This document shows positions 1 through 8,416 of a stretch of DNA of 64,000 nucleotides, piece by piece. The notes beneath the pieces are model-generated. The model was not told the DNA's origin. It made no database searches and worked only from the letters and a program-made list of their open reading frames with translations. Position 1 is the stretch's first letter; each line of letters starts with the position of its first letter. Where the stretch lies: positions 6,111,001 through 6,175,000 of the forward strand of contig NZ_CP134772.1 in the NCBI RefSeq assembly GCF_031882575.1, read 5' to 3'. Both the position numbers and the translations under genes were made by a program. Origin of the DNA: Pseudomonas sp. VD-NE ins. GTDB lineage: Bacteria > Pseudomonadota > Gammaproteobacteria > Pseudomonadales > Pseudomonadaceae.

Positions 1-189
1 ACCAACCTGACGTTCACCGCCGAAGACGAGAGCCGGATGATGCAACCGCTGCTCGACCACAAGGACGCCTTCGAATCGGCCAGGCAATGGCTCAAGGATC
101 ACCCCGAAGACAAGCAGCGCTGGCTTGAGGGTGTGACCACGTTCGATGGCAAACCGGCGGCTGAAAACCTGCAGCTGACCAGCAAATAA
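1..189 (+). CDS. caiX: C-terminal end of a quaternary-amine ABC transporter periplasmic binding protein (CaiX-like), truncated by the window edge
   Basis: An open frame enters from the left edge and stops at TAA 187-189, giving the last 62 residues. Its end (W-L-E-G-V-T-T-F-D-G-K-P) closely matches the end of the choline/betaine binding protein encoded at 8417-9361 (W-L-A-G-V-T-T-I-D-G-K-P), so it belongs to the same OpuAC-like family. It lies directly before the carnitine genes cdhC-cdhA-cdhB, the place occupied by the carnitine binding protein caiX in Pseudomonas. The family member and context are clear. Specificity for carnitine is inferred from position, since the ligand-binding residues lie outside the window. 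Confidence 0.8.
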   Translation, partial: TNLTFTAEDESRMMQPLLDHKDAFESARQWLKDHPEDKQRWLEGVTTFDGKPAAENLQLTSK

Positions 190-204
190 CCCTCTCATTT
201 AAAA

Positions 205-243
205 GCCCCTCACCCTAGCCCTCTCCCAAGGGGAGAGGGAACC
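205..243. repeat. CCCTCACCC-type palindromic repeat
   Basis: CCCTCACCCTAGCCCTCTCCC followed by its inverted partner GGGAGAGGGAACC. The same unit recurs near 2330, 11515, 29762, 45270 and 52250. It sits between caiX and cdhC and could act as a transcript-stabilising or partial terminator hairpin. Confidence 0.75.
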
Positions 244-309
244 GGACGAAGCTTCGCAACCCCGAAACGGGCTGCGGACAGATCCATCACGCCTGAAGGA
301 AACCGCACC

Positions 310-1197
310 ATGAACCACGACGTCATCATCACCTGCGCACTCACCGGTGCTGGCGACACGACCGCCAAGAGCCCGCACGTGCCGGTCACCCCGAAACAGA
401 TCGCAGCGGCGGCCGTTGAAGCGGCCAAGGCCGGCGCCACAGTCGTGCACTGCCATGTGCGCGATCCGCAGACCGGCAAGTTCAGCCGCGACGTGGCGCT
501 GTACCGCGAAGTGATGGAGCGCATCCGCGAGGCGGACGTCGACATCATCGTCAACCTCACCGCCGGCATGGGCGGCGATCTGGAGATCGGCGCTGGCGAG
601 AACCCGATGGAGTTCGGCCCGAACACCGATCTGGTCGGCCCGTTGACTCGTCTCGCCCACGTCGAAGAATTGCTGCCGGAAATCTGCACCCTCGATTGCG
701 GCACCCTTAACTTCGGCGATGGCGACACCATTTACGTCTCCACCCCGGCGCAATTGCGCGCGGGTGCAAAGCGCATTACCGAGCTGGGTGTGAAGGCTGA
801 ACTGGAGATTTTCGACACCGGTCACCTGTGGTTCGCCAAGCAGATGATCAAAGAAGGGTTGCTGGATAACCCGCTGTTCCAGCTGTGCCTGGGCATCCCG
901 TGGGGCGCACCGGCGGATACCACCACGATGAAAGCCATGGTCGATAACCTGCCCGCCGATGCGGTGTGGGCCGGGTTTGGGATTGGCCGGATGCAGATGC
1001 CGATGGCGGCGCAAGCGGTGTTGCTGGGCGGCAACGTGCGGGTCGGGCTGGAGGACAACCTGTGGCTGGACAAAGGCGTGCTGGCAACCAACGGCCAACT
1101 GGTCGAGCGCGCCACCGAGATTCTCAGCCGCCTCGGCGCCCGCGTGCTGACCCCGGCAGAGGGTCGCAAAAAAATGGGCCTGACCCAGCGCGGTTAA
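310..1197 (+). CDS. cdhC: 3-dehydrocarnitine cleavage enzyme CdhC (BKACE family, 295 aa)
   Basis: A beta-keto acid cleavage enzyme (DUF849/BKACE family). Known family chemistry is condensation of a beta-keto acid with acetyl-CoA and cleavage; for CdhC the products are betainyl-CoA and acetoacetate. The zinc-binding H-x-H is visible at residues 47 and 49 in VVHCHVRDP, and the TIM-barrel phosphate loop region FGIGRMQMP lies near residues 223-231. Length is normal for the family. The start ATG at 310 is preceded by GAAGGAAACC. It is first in a cdhC-cdhA-cdhB order matching the characterised carnitine catabolic genes of Pseudomonas aeruginosa, which is the main basis for choosing carnitine over other BKACE substrates. 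Confidence 0.9.
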   Translation: MNHDVIITCALTGAGDTTAKSPHVPVTPKQIAAAAVEAAKAGATVVHCHVRDPQTGKFSRDVALYREVMERIREADVDIIVNLTAGMGGDLEIGAGENPMEFGPNTDLVGPLTRLAHVEELLPEICTLDCGTLNFGDGDTIYVSTPAQLRAGAKRITELGVKAELEIFDTGHLWFAKQMIKEGLLDNPLFQLCLGIPWGAPADTTTMKAMVDNLPADAVWAGFGIGRMQMPMAAQAVLLGGNVRVGLEDNLWLDKGVLATNGQLVERATEILSRLGARVLTPAEGRKKMGLTQRG

Positions 1198-1212
1198 ACC
1201 ATCACTCATTTC

Positions 1213-1308
1213 CCCTGTGGGAGCGAGCCTGCTCGCGAAGAGGCCCGTACATCCGAAGCATGTTCATCAGCAGAGCCACCGCTTTCGCGAGCAGGCTCGC
1301 TCCCACAG
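1213..1308. repeat. REP doublet (REPIN) of the GTGGGAGCGAGCCTGCTCGCGAA type
   Basis: Two inverted copies of TGTGGGAGCGAGCCTGCTCGCGAA face each other across about 45 bases between cdhC and cdhA. The same doublet recurs at about 24414, 28195, 37542, 40582, 49443 and 61352. Confidence 0.85.
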
Positions 1309-1338
1309 TTGATCCCCGAACTATTCAGGAATGTCGCC

Positions 1339-2304
1339 ATGAGCTTTATCACCGAAATCAAAACCTTCGCCGCGCTGGGCAGCGGTGTCATCGGCAGCGG
1401 CTGGGTTGCCCGCGCCCTCGCCCACGGTCTGGAAGTGGTGGCCTGGGACCCGGCACCCGGCGCCGAAGCGGCGCTGCGCAAACGCGTGGCCAATGCCTGG
1501 GGCGCGCTGGAGAAAAACGGTCTGGCACCGGGCGCTTCGCAGGATCGCCTGCGCTTTGTCGCGACCATCGAAGAGTGCGTGCGCGATGCCGACTTCATTC
1601 AGGAAAGCGCCCCGGAACGTCTGGAACTGAAACTCGATCTGCACAGCAAAATCAGCGCCGCGGCCAAACCCAATGCCTTGATTGGATCGAGTACTTCCGG
1701 CCTGCTGCCGAGCGAGTTCTACGAGAGTTCGACGCACCCGGAACGCTGCGTGGTCGGTCACCCGTTCAACCCGGTTTATCTGCTGCCGCTGGTGGAAGTG
1801 GTCGGTGGCAAGAACACCGCGCCGGAAGCTGTGCAAGCGGCGATGAAAGTCTACGAATCTCTCGGCATGCGTCCGTTGCATGTGCGCAAGGAAGTGCCGG
1901 GGTTTATCGCTGACCGCTTGCTTGAAGCGTTATGGCGTGAGGCGCTGCACCTGGTCAACGACGGTGTGGCGACTACTGGCGAGATCGACGATGCGATTCG
2001 GTTTGGTGCTGGTCTGCGCTGGTCGTTCATGGGCACGTTCCTGACTTATACGCTGGCCGGTGGTGATGCGGGCATGCGCCACTTCATGTCGCAATTCGGC
2101 CCGGCGTTGCAGTTGCCGTGGACGTATCTGCCAGCGCCGGAACTGACTGACAAGTTGATTGATGATGTGGTCGATGGCACCAGTGATCAGCTCGGCCGCC
2201 ACAGCATTTCGGCGCTGGAACGCTATCGTGATGATTGCTTGCTGGCGGTGCTTGAGGCGGTGAAGACCACCAAGGAGAAGCATGGAATGAGTTTCAGCGA
2301 ATGA
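1339..2304 (+). CDS. cdhA: L-carnitine dehydrogenase CdhA (321 aa)
   Basis: An NAD-dependent 3-hydroxyacyl-CoA-dehydrogenase-like enzyme that oxidises L-carnitine to 3-dehydrocarnitine. The N-terminal Rossmann motif [11 protein letters not shown] gives G-x-G-x-x-G at about residues 12-20. The conserved [15 protein letters not shown] block follows in mid-protein, then the C-terminal 3HCDH helical domain. I chose ATG 1339, preceded by AGGA, over an upstream TTG at 1309 because 321 aa is the length I recall for characterised CdhA and the extra residues are unlike the family. It lies between cdhC and cdhB, with the REP doublet in the gap before it. Confidence 0.92.
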   Translation: MSFITEIKTFAALGSGVIGSGWVARALAHGLEVVAWDPAPGAEAALRKRVANAWGALEKNGLAPGASQDRLRFVATIEECVRDADFIQESAPERLELKLDLHSKISAAAKPNALIGSSTSGLLPSEFYESSTHPERCVVGHPFNPVYLLPLVEVVGGKNTAPEAVQAAMKVYESLGMRPLHVRKEVPGFIADRLLEALWREALHLVNDGVATTGEIDDAIRFGAGLRWSFMGTFLTYTLAGGDAGMRHFMSQFGPALQLPWTYLPAPELTDKLIDDVVDGTSDQLGRHSISALERYRDDCLLAVLEAVKTTKEKHGMSFSE

Positions 2305-2327
2305 TGTGTCTGGCATGACATCGCTGC

Positions 2328-2486
2328 CCTCACCCTAGCCCTCTCCCGGAGGGAGAGGGGACCAACCGCGGTGTTTATGCGAGCTGCACCGACCTGATCT
2401 ATCGAGCCGAACTCAAGTTTTGAAAGGCCCCCGATCTGCTCCCTTTCCCCCTCTCCCCCCTGGGGGAGAGGGCTGGGGTGAGGGGG
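2328..2486. repeat. Paired CCCTCACCC-type repeats in inverted orientation
   Basis: One unit (CCCTCACCCTAGCCCTCTCCC) lies at 2328-2361 and an inverted unit (GGGAGAGGGCTGGGGTGAGGG) at about 2428-2486, around a spacer of about 65 bases. The pair separates cdhA from cdhB. Confidence 0.75.
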
Positions 2487-2529
2487 TAGCTCTTGATCTT
2501 AACGACCCGCCAACTGCCGGAACCCAATC

Positions 2530-3006
2530 ATGCCCACCCTCACCACCTACCAAACCAGAATCATCCCCGACTGGGTCGACTACAACGGCCACCTGCGTGA
2601 CGCCTTCTACCTGCTGATTTTCAGCTACGCCACCGACGCCCTGATGGACCGCCTCGGTATGGACAGCAGCAACCGCGAAGCCAGCGGCCACTCACTGTTC
2701 ACCCTCGAACTGCACCTCAACTATCTACACGAAGTGAAACTCGACACCGAGGTCGAAGTGCACACGCAAATCATCGGTCACGACAGCAAGCGCCTGCACC
2801 TCTATCACAGCCTGCACAAGGTTGGAGAGGATCAGGAGCTGGCCGGCAACGAACAAATGCTCTTGCACGTCGACCTCGCCGGCCCACGCTCGGCGCCGTT
2901 CGGTGCGCAAACCTTGAGCCGCCTGCAAAACATCGTCGCCGAGCAAAAAGACCTGCCCGCTCCCGCTTACATCGGCCGCGTTATCGCGTTGCCGTCTGCA
3001 AGGTAA
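2530..3006 (+). CDS. cdhB: Betainyl-CoA thioesterase CdhB (158 aa)
   Basis: A hotdog-fold acyl-CoA thioesterase. The D-W-V-D-Y-N-G-H-L-R-D motif near residues 14-24 is the 4-hydroxybenzoyl-CoA-thioesterase-like catalytic region (Asp, then Asn-Gly-His). In the carnitine route it hydrolyses betainyl-CoA, the product of CdhC, to glycine betaine and CoA. The ATG at 2530 follows a repeat-rich gap, and I see only a weak AACCCAATC upstream rather than a clear ribosome site. The dioxygenase gene follows 24 bases after its stop, so the two are probably co-transcribed. Confidence 0.85.
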   Translation: MPTLTTYQTRIIPDWVDYNGHLRDAFYLLIFSYATDALMDRLGMDSSNREASGHSLFTLELHLNYLHEVKLDTEVEVHTQIIGHDSKRLHLYHSLHKVGEDQELAGNEQMLLHVDLAGPRSAPFGAQTLSRLQNIVAEQKDLPAPAYIGRVIALPSAR

Positions 3007-3030
3007 ATCCATCGATCGCAAGGAGCCGCC

Positions 3031-4194
3031 ATGAACACCGCTGCCGCTGTTGCCGACTTCCGTACTTATCCGTTGATCAGCGCGCTTAGTGGCGTGCAGA
3101 GCCTGGCGGATCGCGTTGCCATCCAATGGGCTGACGGTCGCATCAGTCCGTTTCACCACGTCTGGTTGCGGGATAACTGCCCGTGTGAACGTTGCGTCTA
3201 CAACGTCACCCGTGAGCAGGTGTTCGAGATCGTCGATGCCGCTGAAGACCTCAAGCCTGCCGCTGCGTATATCGACACCGATGGCTGCCTGCGCATCGAT
3301 TGGCAGGACGGCCACCTCAGCCGTTTCGATCCCGGTTGGTTGCGCGCTCACGCCTATGACGACGAATCCCGCGCCGAACGCCTGGCCGGCAAACCCAAGC
3401 CTTATCTGTGGCGCAGCGATTTGCAGTTGCCGGTGTTCGACTATTCGGCGCTGATGAACGACAACGCCGCGTTGCTGCAATGGCTGCTCGCCGTACGCGA
3501 CATTGGCCTGACGCAAGTGCACGGCGTGCCCACCGAACCCGGCTCGCTGAAACTTATCGCGCAGCGCATTTCCTTTATCCGCGAAAGCAATTTCGGCGTG
3601 CTGTTCAACGTGCAATCCAAGGCCGATGCCGACAGCAATGCCTACACCGCTTTCAACCTGCCGTTGCACACCGATCTGCCCACCCGCGAGCTGCAACCGG
3701 GGCTGCAATTTCTGCATTGCCTGGTGAATGACGCCGAAGGCGGCGAAAGCATTTTTGTCGATGGTTTTGCGATTGCCGATGCGCTGCGCAGTGAGGATCC
3801 GGCAGCGTTTCAGGCGCTGTGTGAAATCCCCGTGGAGTTTCGCAACAAGGATCGTCACAGCGATTATCGCTGCCTGGCGCCGATTATTGCTTTGGATGCC
3901 TTGGGTCGCGTGGCGGAAATTCGTATGGCGAATTTTTTGCGCGGGGCGTTTGATGCGTCGATGGAGCAGATGCCGTTGTTGTATCGGGCTTATCGGCGGT
4001 TTATTGCGATGACGCGCGAGCCACGGTTTCGGCTGATGCAGCGGCTCAACCCCGGTGAGCTGTGGTGCTTCGATAACCGCCGCACGTTGCATGCGCGCAA
4101 CGCGTTTGATCCCGCCACGGGAGCACGACATTTTCAGGGTTGCTATGTCGATCGGGATGAGTTGTTGTCGGGCATCCTCGTGTTGCAAAGATAG
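3031..4194 (+). CDS. Gamma-butyrobetaine dioxygenase (Fe(II)/2-oxoglutarate dependent, 387 aa)
   Basis: Hydroxylates gamma-butyrobetaine to L-carnitine, feeding CdhA. The N-terminal GBBH-like domain carries the zinc-type cysteine cluster RDNCPCERC at about residues 47-55. The C-terminal TauD-type jelly roll has the iron ligands H213-x-D215 (LPLHTDLP) and the distal H354 (RRTLHARNAF), with the 2-oxoglutarate-binding Arg region near the C-terminus. Length is typical of bacterial and eukaryotic BBOX enzymes. ATG 3031 is preceded by AAGGAG. Co-localisation with cdhCAB supports carnitine synthesis for catabolism. Trimethyllysine hydroxylase is the related alternative but does not fit the context. 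Confidence 0.9.
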   Translation: MNTAAAVADFRTYPLISALSGVQSLADRVAIQWADGRISPFHHVWLRDNCPCERCVYNVTREQVFEIVDAAEDLKPAAAYIDTDGCLRIDWQDGHLSRFDPGWLRAHAYDDESRAERLAGKPKPYLWRSDLQLPVFDYSALMNDNAALLQWLLAVRDIGLTQVHGVPTEPGSLKLIAQRISFIRESNFGVLFNVQSKADADSNAYTAFNLPLHTDLPTRELQPGLQFLHCLVNDAEGGESIFVDGFAIADALRSEDPAAFQALCEIPVEFRNKDRHSDYRCLAPIIALDALGRVAEIRMANFLRGAFDASMEQMPLLYRAYRRFIAMTREPRFRLMQRLNPGELWCFDNRRTLHARNAFDPATGARHFQGCYVDRDELLSGILVLQR

Positions 4195-4206
4195 ACCGCG
4201 TTATCG

Positions 4207-4303
4207 TTCATCGCGGGCAAGCCCGCTCCCACAGGGTTCGGCGGCGTTTCACAAATATGCGACCAGACTCGAAACTTGTGGGAGCTGGCTTGCCAGCGAT
4301 GAC
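4207..4303. repeat. Two REP-type palindromes
   Basis: ATCGCGGGCAAGCCCGCTCCCACAGG lies at 4207-4236 and TGTGGGAGCTGGCTTGCCAGCGATG at about 4277-4302, facing each other downstream of the dioxygenase gene. Confidence 0.75.
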
Positions 4304-4341
4304 GTCGGCAGGAACAACAAATCTCTGACTGATTCACAGCC

Positions 4342-4381
4342 AAAAAAAAGCCCCGATGCAAGCCGTGACAGGATCGGGGCA
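4342..4381 (-). terminator. Rho-independent terminator, minus strand
   Basis: Read on the minus strand, GCCCCGAT pairs perfectly with ATCGGGGC around a 15-base loop, followed by eight T residues. There is no T-run in the plus direction, so it cannot serve the dioxygenase gene. No convincing minus-strand gene ends here, which points to a small RNA (see the next entry). Confidence 0.8.
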
Positions 4382-4483
4382 GAGGGTACTGTTGAGGAGC
4401 TGCCAAGCGAGGGTGACCAAACCTTCGTGTTGCAAGCTGAGTTCAGTGTGCCCACTCCCTTGAGCGGCGAGTTAGCCGAAAGC
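4343..4483 (-). ncRNA. Candidate small RNA, minus strand
   Basis: A minus-strand promoter-like pair (TTGTCG at 4517-4512, TATGAA at 4495-4490, 16-base spacing) sits about 140 bases upstream of the strong terminator at 4342-4381. The only open frame on this strand runs through the terminator and has no ribosome site, so a noncoding transcript is the simplest reading. It does not match any Pseudomonas small RNA I can recall (6S, 4.5S, RnpB, tmRNA, RsmX/Y/Z, PrrF, CrcZ). The 5' end is inferred. Confidence 0.45.
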
Positions 4484-4591
4484 GACCTGTTCATAGCCGT
4501 CGCAGCCACTGCGACAAAACGCCCTTGCCGTGCTCCCGCATGGCTACCAGAATCGAGCCACGACCTCCGTTACCGAAGAAGGATGCGCGTC

Positions 4592-4855
4592 ATGATGTAT
4601 GCCGATTTGATCGATCAGGAAGATTTGTTGGGCCAGCTCAAGGCGTTGGGTATTCAAGTGCCCAGTGGCACGACCGCCGATCAGGCTTGCGAGTGCGCTG
4701 TGCGCGGTCTGGATAATGTTCGCGCGTTTGAACTGCGCAAGATGGTCAAGGACATGTACACCAGCGGCGCCAGCATCCAGCCGGCGGTGCGTCAGGCGAT
4801 CGACAAACAATTACTGCCGGCATTGGCGGACTATCAGCAAAGCCATAGCGCCTGA
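4592..4855 (+). CDS. Small conserved-type hypothetical protein (87 aa)
   Basis: Encodes a soluble, mostly helical protein with no signal peptide, membrane segment or motif I can name. It contains two cysteines in DQACECAVRG near residues 28-37. The start was chosen at ATG 4592 because GAAGAAGGA at 4575-4583 gives good spacing; a longer reading frame upstream overlaps the candidate small RNA and looks non-coding. It lies between the carnitine genes and gbdR, convergent to gbdR. A role in betaine or carnitine metabolism is only a guess from location. Confidence 0.75.
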   Translation: MMYADLIDQEDLLGQLKALGIQVPSGTTADQACECAVRGLDNVRAFELRKMVKDMYTSGASIQPAVRQAIDKQLLPALADYQQSHSA

Positions 4856-4859
4856 CAGC

Positions 4860-4941
4860 AGATCAAAAGATCGCAGCCTTCGGCAGCTCCTACATTGGAA
4901 CGCATATCCCTGTAGGAGCTGCCGCAGGCTGCGATCTTTTG
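4860..4941. repeat. REP doublet of the GGAGCTGCCGCAGGCTGCGATC type
   Basis: GATCGCAGCCTTCGGCAGCTCCTAC and its inverted copy GTAGGAGCTGCCGCAGGCTGC lie around a short spacer. Its position between convergent genes suggests it helps end both transcripts. Confidence 0.85.
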
Positions 4942-4943
4942 CC

Positions 4944-6047
4944 TTACAGCCTTACGCTGGCAAACGTCGATTCATTACGCGCCTGACTCAACGCCGACAT
5001 CGGCCCCGACAGCGGCGACATCACGATCGCCTGCGGCAGCGGCAGCATCGCCACTTGCTGGGTGGTGTTGGAGCCTACGCGCTCGTCACGCGGCGGAATG
5101 CCGAAGTACTCGCGGTAACACTTGGAGAAGTGCGGCGTGGAGACGAAACCACACACCGACGCCACTTCGATGATCGACATCGGCGTTTGCTTGAGCAGTT
5201 GTCGCGCGCGGATCAGGCGCAGCTTCAAGTAATAGCGCGACGGCGAGCAGTGCAGGTATTTCTGGAACAACCGCTCCAGCTGTCGACGCGACACGGCGAC
5301 GTAAACCGCCAATTCGTCGAGGTCGATCGGCTCTTCGAGGTTGGCTTCCATCAGCGCGACGATTTCCTGCAGCTTCGGCTGGTTGGTGCCGAGCATGTGC
5401 TTGAGCGGCACGCGCTGGTGATCCTGTTCGTTGCGGATACGTTCGTAGACGAACATCTCCGAGATCGCGGCGGACAGTTCACGGCCGTGATCGCGGCTGA
5501 TCAGGTGCAGCATCATGTCCAGCGGCGCGGTGCCGCCGGAGCTGGTGAAACGGTTACGGTCGAGGGTGAACAAACGGGTGCTCATGGCCACGCGCGGGAA
5601 AGCTTCCTGCATCGCCGCCAGACATTCCCAGTGCACGCTGCAATCGAAACCGTCGAGCAACCCGGCGCAAGCCAGCGCCCAACTGCCGGTGCACACGGCG
5701 CCGAGGCGCTTGGACTGTCGCGCCTGGCTTTGCAGCCATGAAACGTGTTCGCGGGTGACAGTGCGTTGGATACCGATACCACCGCAGACGATCACAGTGT
5801 CCAGTGGTGGCGCTTTGTGCATGGAGGCATCTGGTGTGATTTGCAAACCGTCACTGGCCCACACCTGGCCGCCATCGACGGTAAGGGTGCTCCAGCGATA
5901 CAGCTCGCGACCGGACAATTGGTTGGCCATGCGTAGAGGTTCTACTGCGGAGGCCAGAGAAATCAGCGTGAAATTGTCCAGCAGCAGAAAGCCGATGGAT
6001 TGAGGCGCACGGTTCTGGGGTTGGGCCCCGGAGTTGAACGACGTCAT
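4944..6047 (-). CDS. gbdR: GbdR, AraC-family activator of glycine betaine catabolism (367 aa)
   Basis: A GATase1/DJ-1-like sensor domain (about residues 15-185, with AVCTGSWALACAGLLDG resembling the nucleophile-elbow region) is followed by an AraC-type double helix-turn-helix (about 220-325, VSRRQLERLFQKYL and the C-terminal PHFSKCYREYFG). GbdR senses glycine betaine and dimethylglycine and activates betaine catabolism and uptake genes. CdhR, the carnitine regulator, is a close relative. I prefer GbdR because the gene is next to sdaB and cbcXWV, as in P. aeruginosa, and the N-terminal sequence fits what I recall of GbdR. The start has GAGGAGATACCGCG before ATG. Confidence 0.85.
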   Translation of the reverse strand: MTSFNSGAQPQNRAPQSIGFLLLDNFTLISLASAVEPLRMANQLSGRELYRWSTLTVDGGQVWASDGLQITPDASMHKAPPLDTVIVCGGIGIQRTVTREHVSWLQSQARQSKRLGAVCTGSWALACAGLLDGFDCSVHWECLAAMQEAFPRVAMSTRLFTLDRNRFTSSGGTAPLDMMLHLISRDHGRELSAAISEMFVYERIRNEQDHQRVPLKHMLGTNQPKLQEIVALMEANLEEPIDLDELAVYVAVSRRQLERLFQKYLHCSPSRYYLKLRLIRARQLLKQTPMSIIEVASVCGFVSTPHFSKCYREYFGIPPRDERVGSNTTQQVAMLPLPQAIVMSPLSGPMSALSQARNESTFASVRL

Positions 6048-6482
6048 CGCGGTATCTCCTCACACAAAGCGGGTGATGGCCTCAGGCGGAGGCTCTTGTT
6101 ATTGCCAGCGTTCTCGCGTGGGAGACGGGCTTTGTTATGACAGAGCAATTGCCATGCCTAAAATTGAATGGCTGTTCAATAACTCCTGAAAACGACGTCG
6201 CGACGTGTCTATACGAGCCGTCCGACGAAAGGTGTTTCGAAGTGCCATTAGTGTTGCTGAGCGCCCTGCCCCGAGGCGTGTGAGCAAATCGGTAGCACTT
6301 GTGGGAACTGGCCTGCGCGCAGTTTGTGGGGAGTGTCACCGCAAGCACGGGTGACGGACGGTAGGGGGTGCTGAATGCATGTAACAGCTGGGAAAGACTC
6401 TTATCTGTTTGCGACGCGCTAAAAGGTGGCGTGATTTATTGTCTGTGTTCACTTGATGAGCAATTTTGACTGGTCTGGCCCC
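6048..6482. other. Intergenic region upstream of gbdR
   Basis: About 435 bases that must hold the gbdR promoter. I see no gene with a credible start or ribosome site. Minus-strand open frames here have shadow-like composition. No operator could be assigned by eye. Confidence 0.5.
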
Positions 6483-6595
6483 ATCGCTGGCAAGTCGAAT
6501 CGTCGCACCGCAGCGCCCACATGGATTTTCTGTGTGATCAAGATATCTGTATCACCTCGGAACCTGTGGGAGCTGGCTTGCCAGCGATGGGGGCA
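6483..6595. repeat. REP-type doublet (TGGCAAGCCAGCTCCCACA class)
   Basis: CATCGCTGGCAAGTCGAATC...CCCACA at 6483-6520 faces CTGTGGGAGCTGGCTTGCCAGCGATG at about 6565-6590. The doublet lies just downstream of the sdaB stop, where it may serve as the 3' hairpin. Confidence 0.75.
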
Positions 6596-6603
6596 ACGCG
6601 GTC

Positions 6604-7980
6604 TCAGCACTCCACAGCACTGACCGCCAATCCACCACGCGATGTCTCTTTATACTTGTCATGCATGTCAGCACCGGTATCACGCATGGTGCGGATCACC
6701 CGGTCCAGCGAGATAAAATGCTGACCATCGCCGCGCAACGCCATCTGCGCCGCGTTGATGGCTTTCACCGCGGCGATCGCATTGCGCTCGATGCACGGCA
6801 CTTGCACCAGGCCACCGACCGGATCGCAGGTCAGCCCAAGGTTATGCTCCAGGCCAATCTCCGCTGCGTTGCACAACTGCTCCGGCGTGGCGCCGAGAAT
6901 CTCCGCCAGCCCCGCCGCCGCCATTGCGCAAGCCGAACCGACCTCACCCTGACAGCCAACCTCAGCGCCCGAGATCGACGCATTCTTCTTGCACAGAATC
7001 CCCACCGCCGCCGCACCGAGGAAGTAGTCGACCACGTTGGCGTCCGTCACCGCTTCGCTGAACTTCATAAAGTAATGCAACACCGCCGGAATGATCCCCG
7101 CCGCGCCATTGGTCGGCGCCGTGACCATGCGCCCGCCCGCCGCGTTCTCTTCATTAACCGCCAGGGCGAACAAGTTGACCCACTCCATGGCACTGAGGGT
7201 CGAGCCGATCACATTGGGCTTGCCCAATTCCTGAAGACTGCGGTGCAACTTCGCCGCACGCCGGCGCACATTCAAACCGCCGGGCAGGATGCCTTCGTGC
7301 TTGAGCCCCTGCTCGACGCAATCCTGCATCGCCCGCCACAGTTTCATCAGCCCGGCGCGAATCTCTTCTTCACTGCGCCAGACCTTTTCGTTGGCCATCA
7401 TCAGTTCGGCGACGCGCAGGTTGTTCTTTTTGCACAGTTCCAGCAGCTCGACCGCGCTGGAAAAGTCGTAAGGCAGTTCAGTGCGATCCAGATCGACCAC
7501 ACCACTGGACGCTTGCGCTTGATCCACGACAAAGCCGCCGCCCACCGAATAGTAGGTGTCGCGGTGCAACTCGCCGTGATCGCCCTCGGCAACAATCGTC
7601 ATCGCATTGGGGTGGAACGGCAGGTTCTCGTCGATCAGGCGCATGTCCCGCGCCCAGACAAACGGCACCGACAAGCGACCATCCAATAACAGTGTGTGAG
7701 TTTCACGCAGGGCCTGGATGCGCGGGCCGATCTGCGACGGGTCGATTGCGTCCGGCCACTCGCCCATCAAACCCATGATCACCGCGTTGTCGCTGCCGTG
7801 CCCAATACCCGTGGCCGACAGCGATCCGAACAATTGCACCTCTATACGGCGCACCTGTTCCAGCTGGTGCTTGTCCCGTAGCGACTCGACGAACAGCGCC
7901 GCGGCGCGCATGGGCCCGACGGTGTGGGAACTGGAAGGGCCGATGCCGATTTTGAACAGGTCGAAAACGCTGATAGCCAT
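6604..7980 (-). CDS. sdaB: L-serine dehydratase, single-chain iron-sulfur type (458 aa)
   Basis: Deaminates L-serine to pyruvate and ammonia. In this locus it consumes serine made from glycine after demethylation of glycine betaine. The N-terminal domain has the [16 protein letters not shown] signature. The C-terminal catalytic domain holds the [4Fe-4S] cysteines C343, C385 and C396 ([25 protein letters not shown]), at the same positions I recall for the E. coli enzymes. Length is normal. ATG 7980 opens the conserved [12 protein letters not shown]. It shares a 436-base divergent control region with cbcX, which contains tandem repeats likely bound by GbdR. Confidence 0.93.
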   Translation of the reverse strand: MAISVFDLFKIGIGPSSSHTVGPMRAAALFVESLRDKHQLEQVRRIEVQLFGSLSATGIGHGSDNAVIMGLMGEWPDAIDPSQIGPRIQALRETHTLLLDGRLSVPFVWARDMRLIDENLPFHPNAMTIVAEGDHGELHRDTYYSVGGGFVVDQAQASSGVVDLDRTELPYDFSSAVELLELCKKNNLRVAELMMANEKVWRSEEEIRAGLMKLWRAMQDCVEQGLKHEGILPGGLNVRRRAAKLHRSLQELGKPNVIGSTLSAMEWVNLFALAVNEENAAGGRMVTAPTNGAAGIIPAVLHYFMKFSEAVTDANVVDYFLGAAAVGILCKKNASISGAEVGCQGEVGSACAMAAAGLAEILGATPEQLCNAAEIGLEHNLGLTCDPVGGLVQVPCIERNAIAAVKAINAAQMALRGDGQHFISLDRVIRTMRDTGADMHDKYKETSRGGLAVSAVEC

Positions 7981-8224
7981 TGCTGCAGAGCTCCTGAGGA
8001 TGCCGGTCCGGGGCGTGAAGCGCCCGCTGGCGGAGCTGCTACGCTCAAGCTGCGATCCGCCGGAATGCCCGCATCATCAGGCTTTTGTCGGAGCGCACGG
8101 CGTCTGACACCGACGCACTCATGTCCACCAGCGCCGCGCGGTTTTCGCCCCGGTTTTTCGCCGTTTTTATACGGTTCAGATGGCCATTGGGGGCTGAAAA
8201 AAGCTGTAAGCGACGTCACTGACA

Positions 8225-8266
8225 CTGGATGCGACCATCCCTGTACTGGATACGACCCCCCCTGTA
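8225..8266. promoter_or_regulatory. Tandem 21-bp direct repeats, likely GbdR operator
   Basis: Two contiguous 21-base repeats (CTGGATGCGACC...CTGTA at 8225-8245 and CTGGATACGACC...CTGTA at 8246-8266) match at 18 of 21 positions. A 21-base period is two helical turns, the arrangement AraC-family activators use for their paired subunits. The site lies between divergent sdaB and cbcX, both expected GbdR targets. Assignment to GbdR is inference. Confidence 0.55.
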
Positions 8267-8416
8267 GGCGTCAGATTTTCACTGGTACATGATCGTTATG
8301 ACTCGATTGCAAGGCGCCGTGGTAGAGCTGTCTCCAGAACGCCATCCAACCGCAACCTATAAGTGCGGTGGTCCACAGTCGGAACACTGCCAAAAAAAAC
8401 ACCAAGGAGTCCATCC

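Noticed and set aside
2725..4188. 487-codon minus-strand frame opposite the butyrobetaine dioxygenase
   Set aside because: Shadow of the high-GC coding strand; composition rich in Gln/Arg/His, no ribosome site and no family resemblance.
4055..4591. Upstream extension of the 87-aa gene
   Set aside because: Runs through REP palindromes and the candidate small RNA terminator with no start signal; the ribosome site supports 4592.
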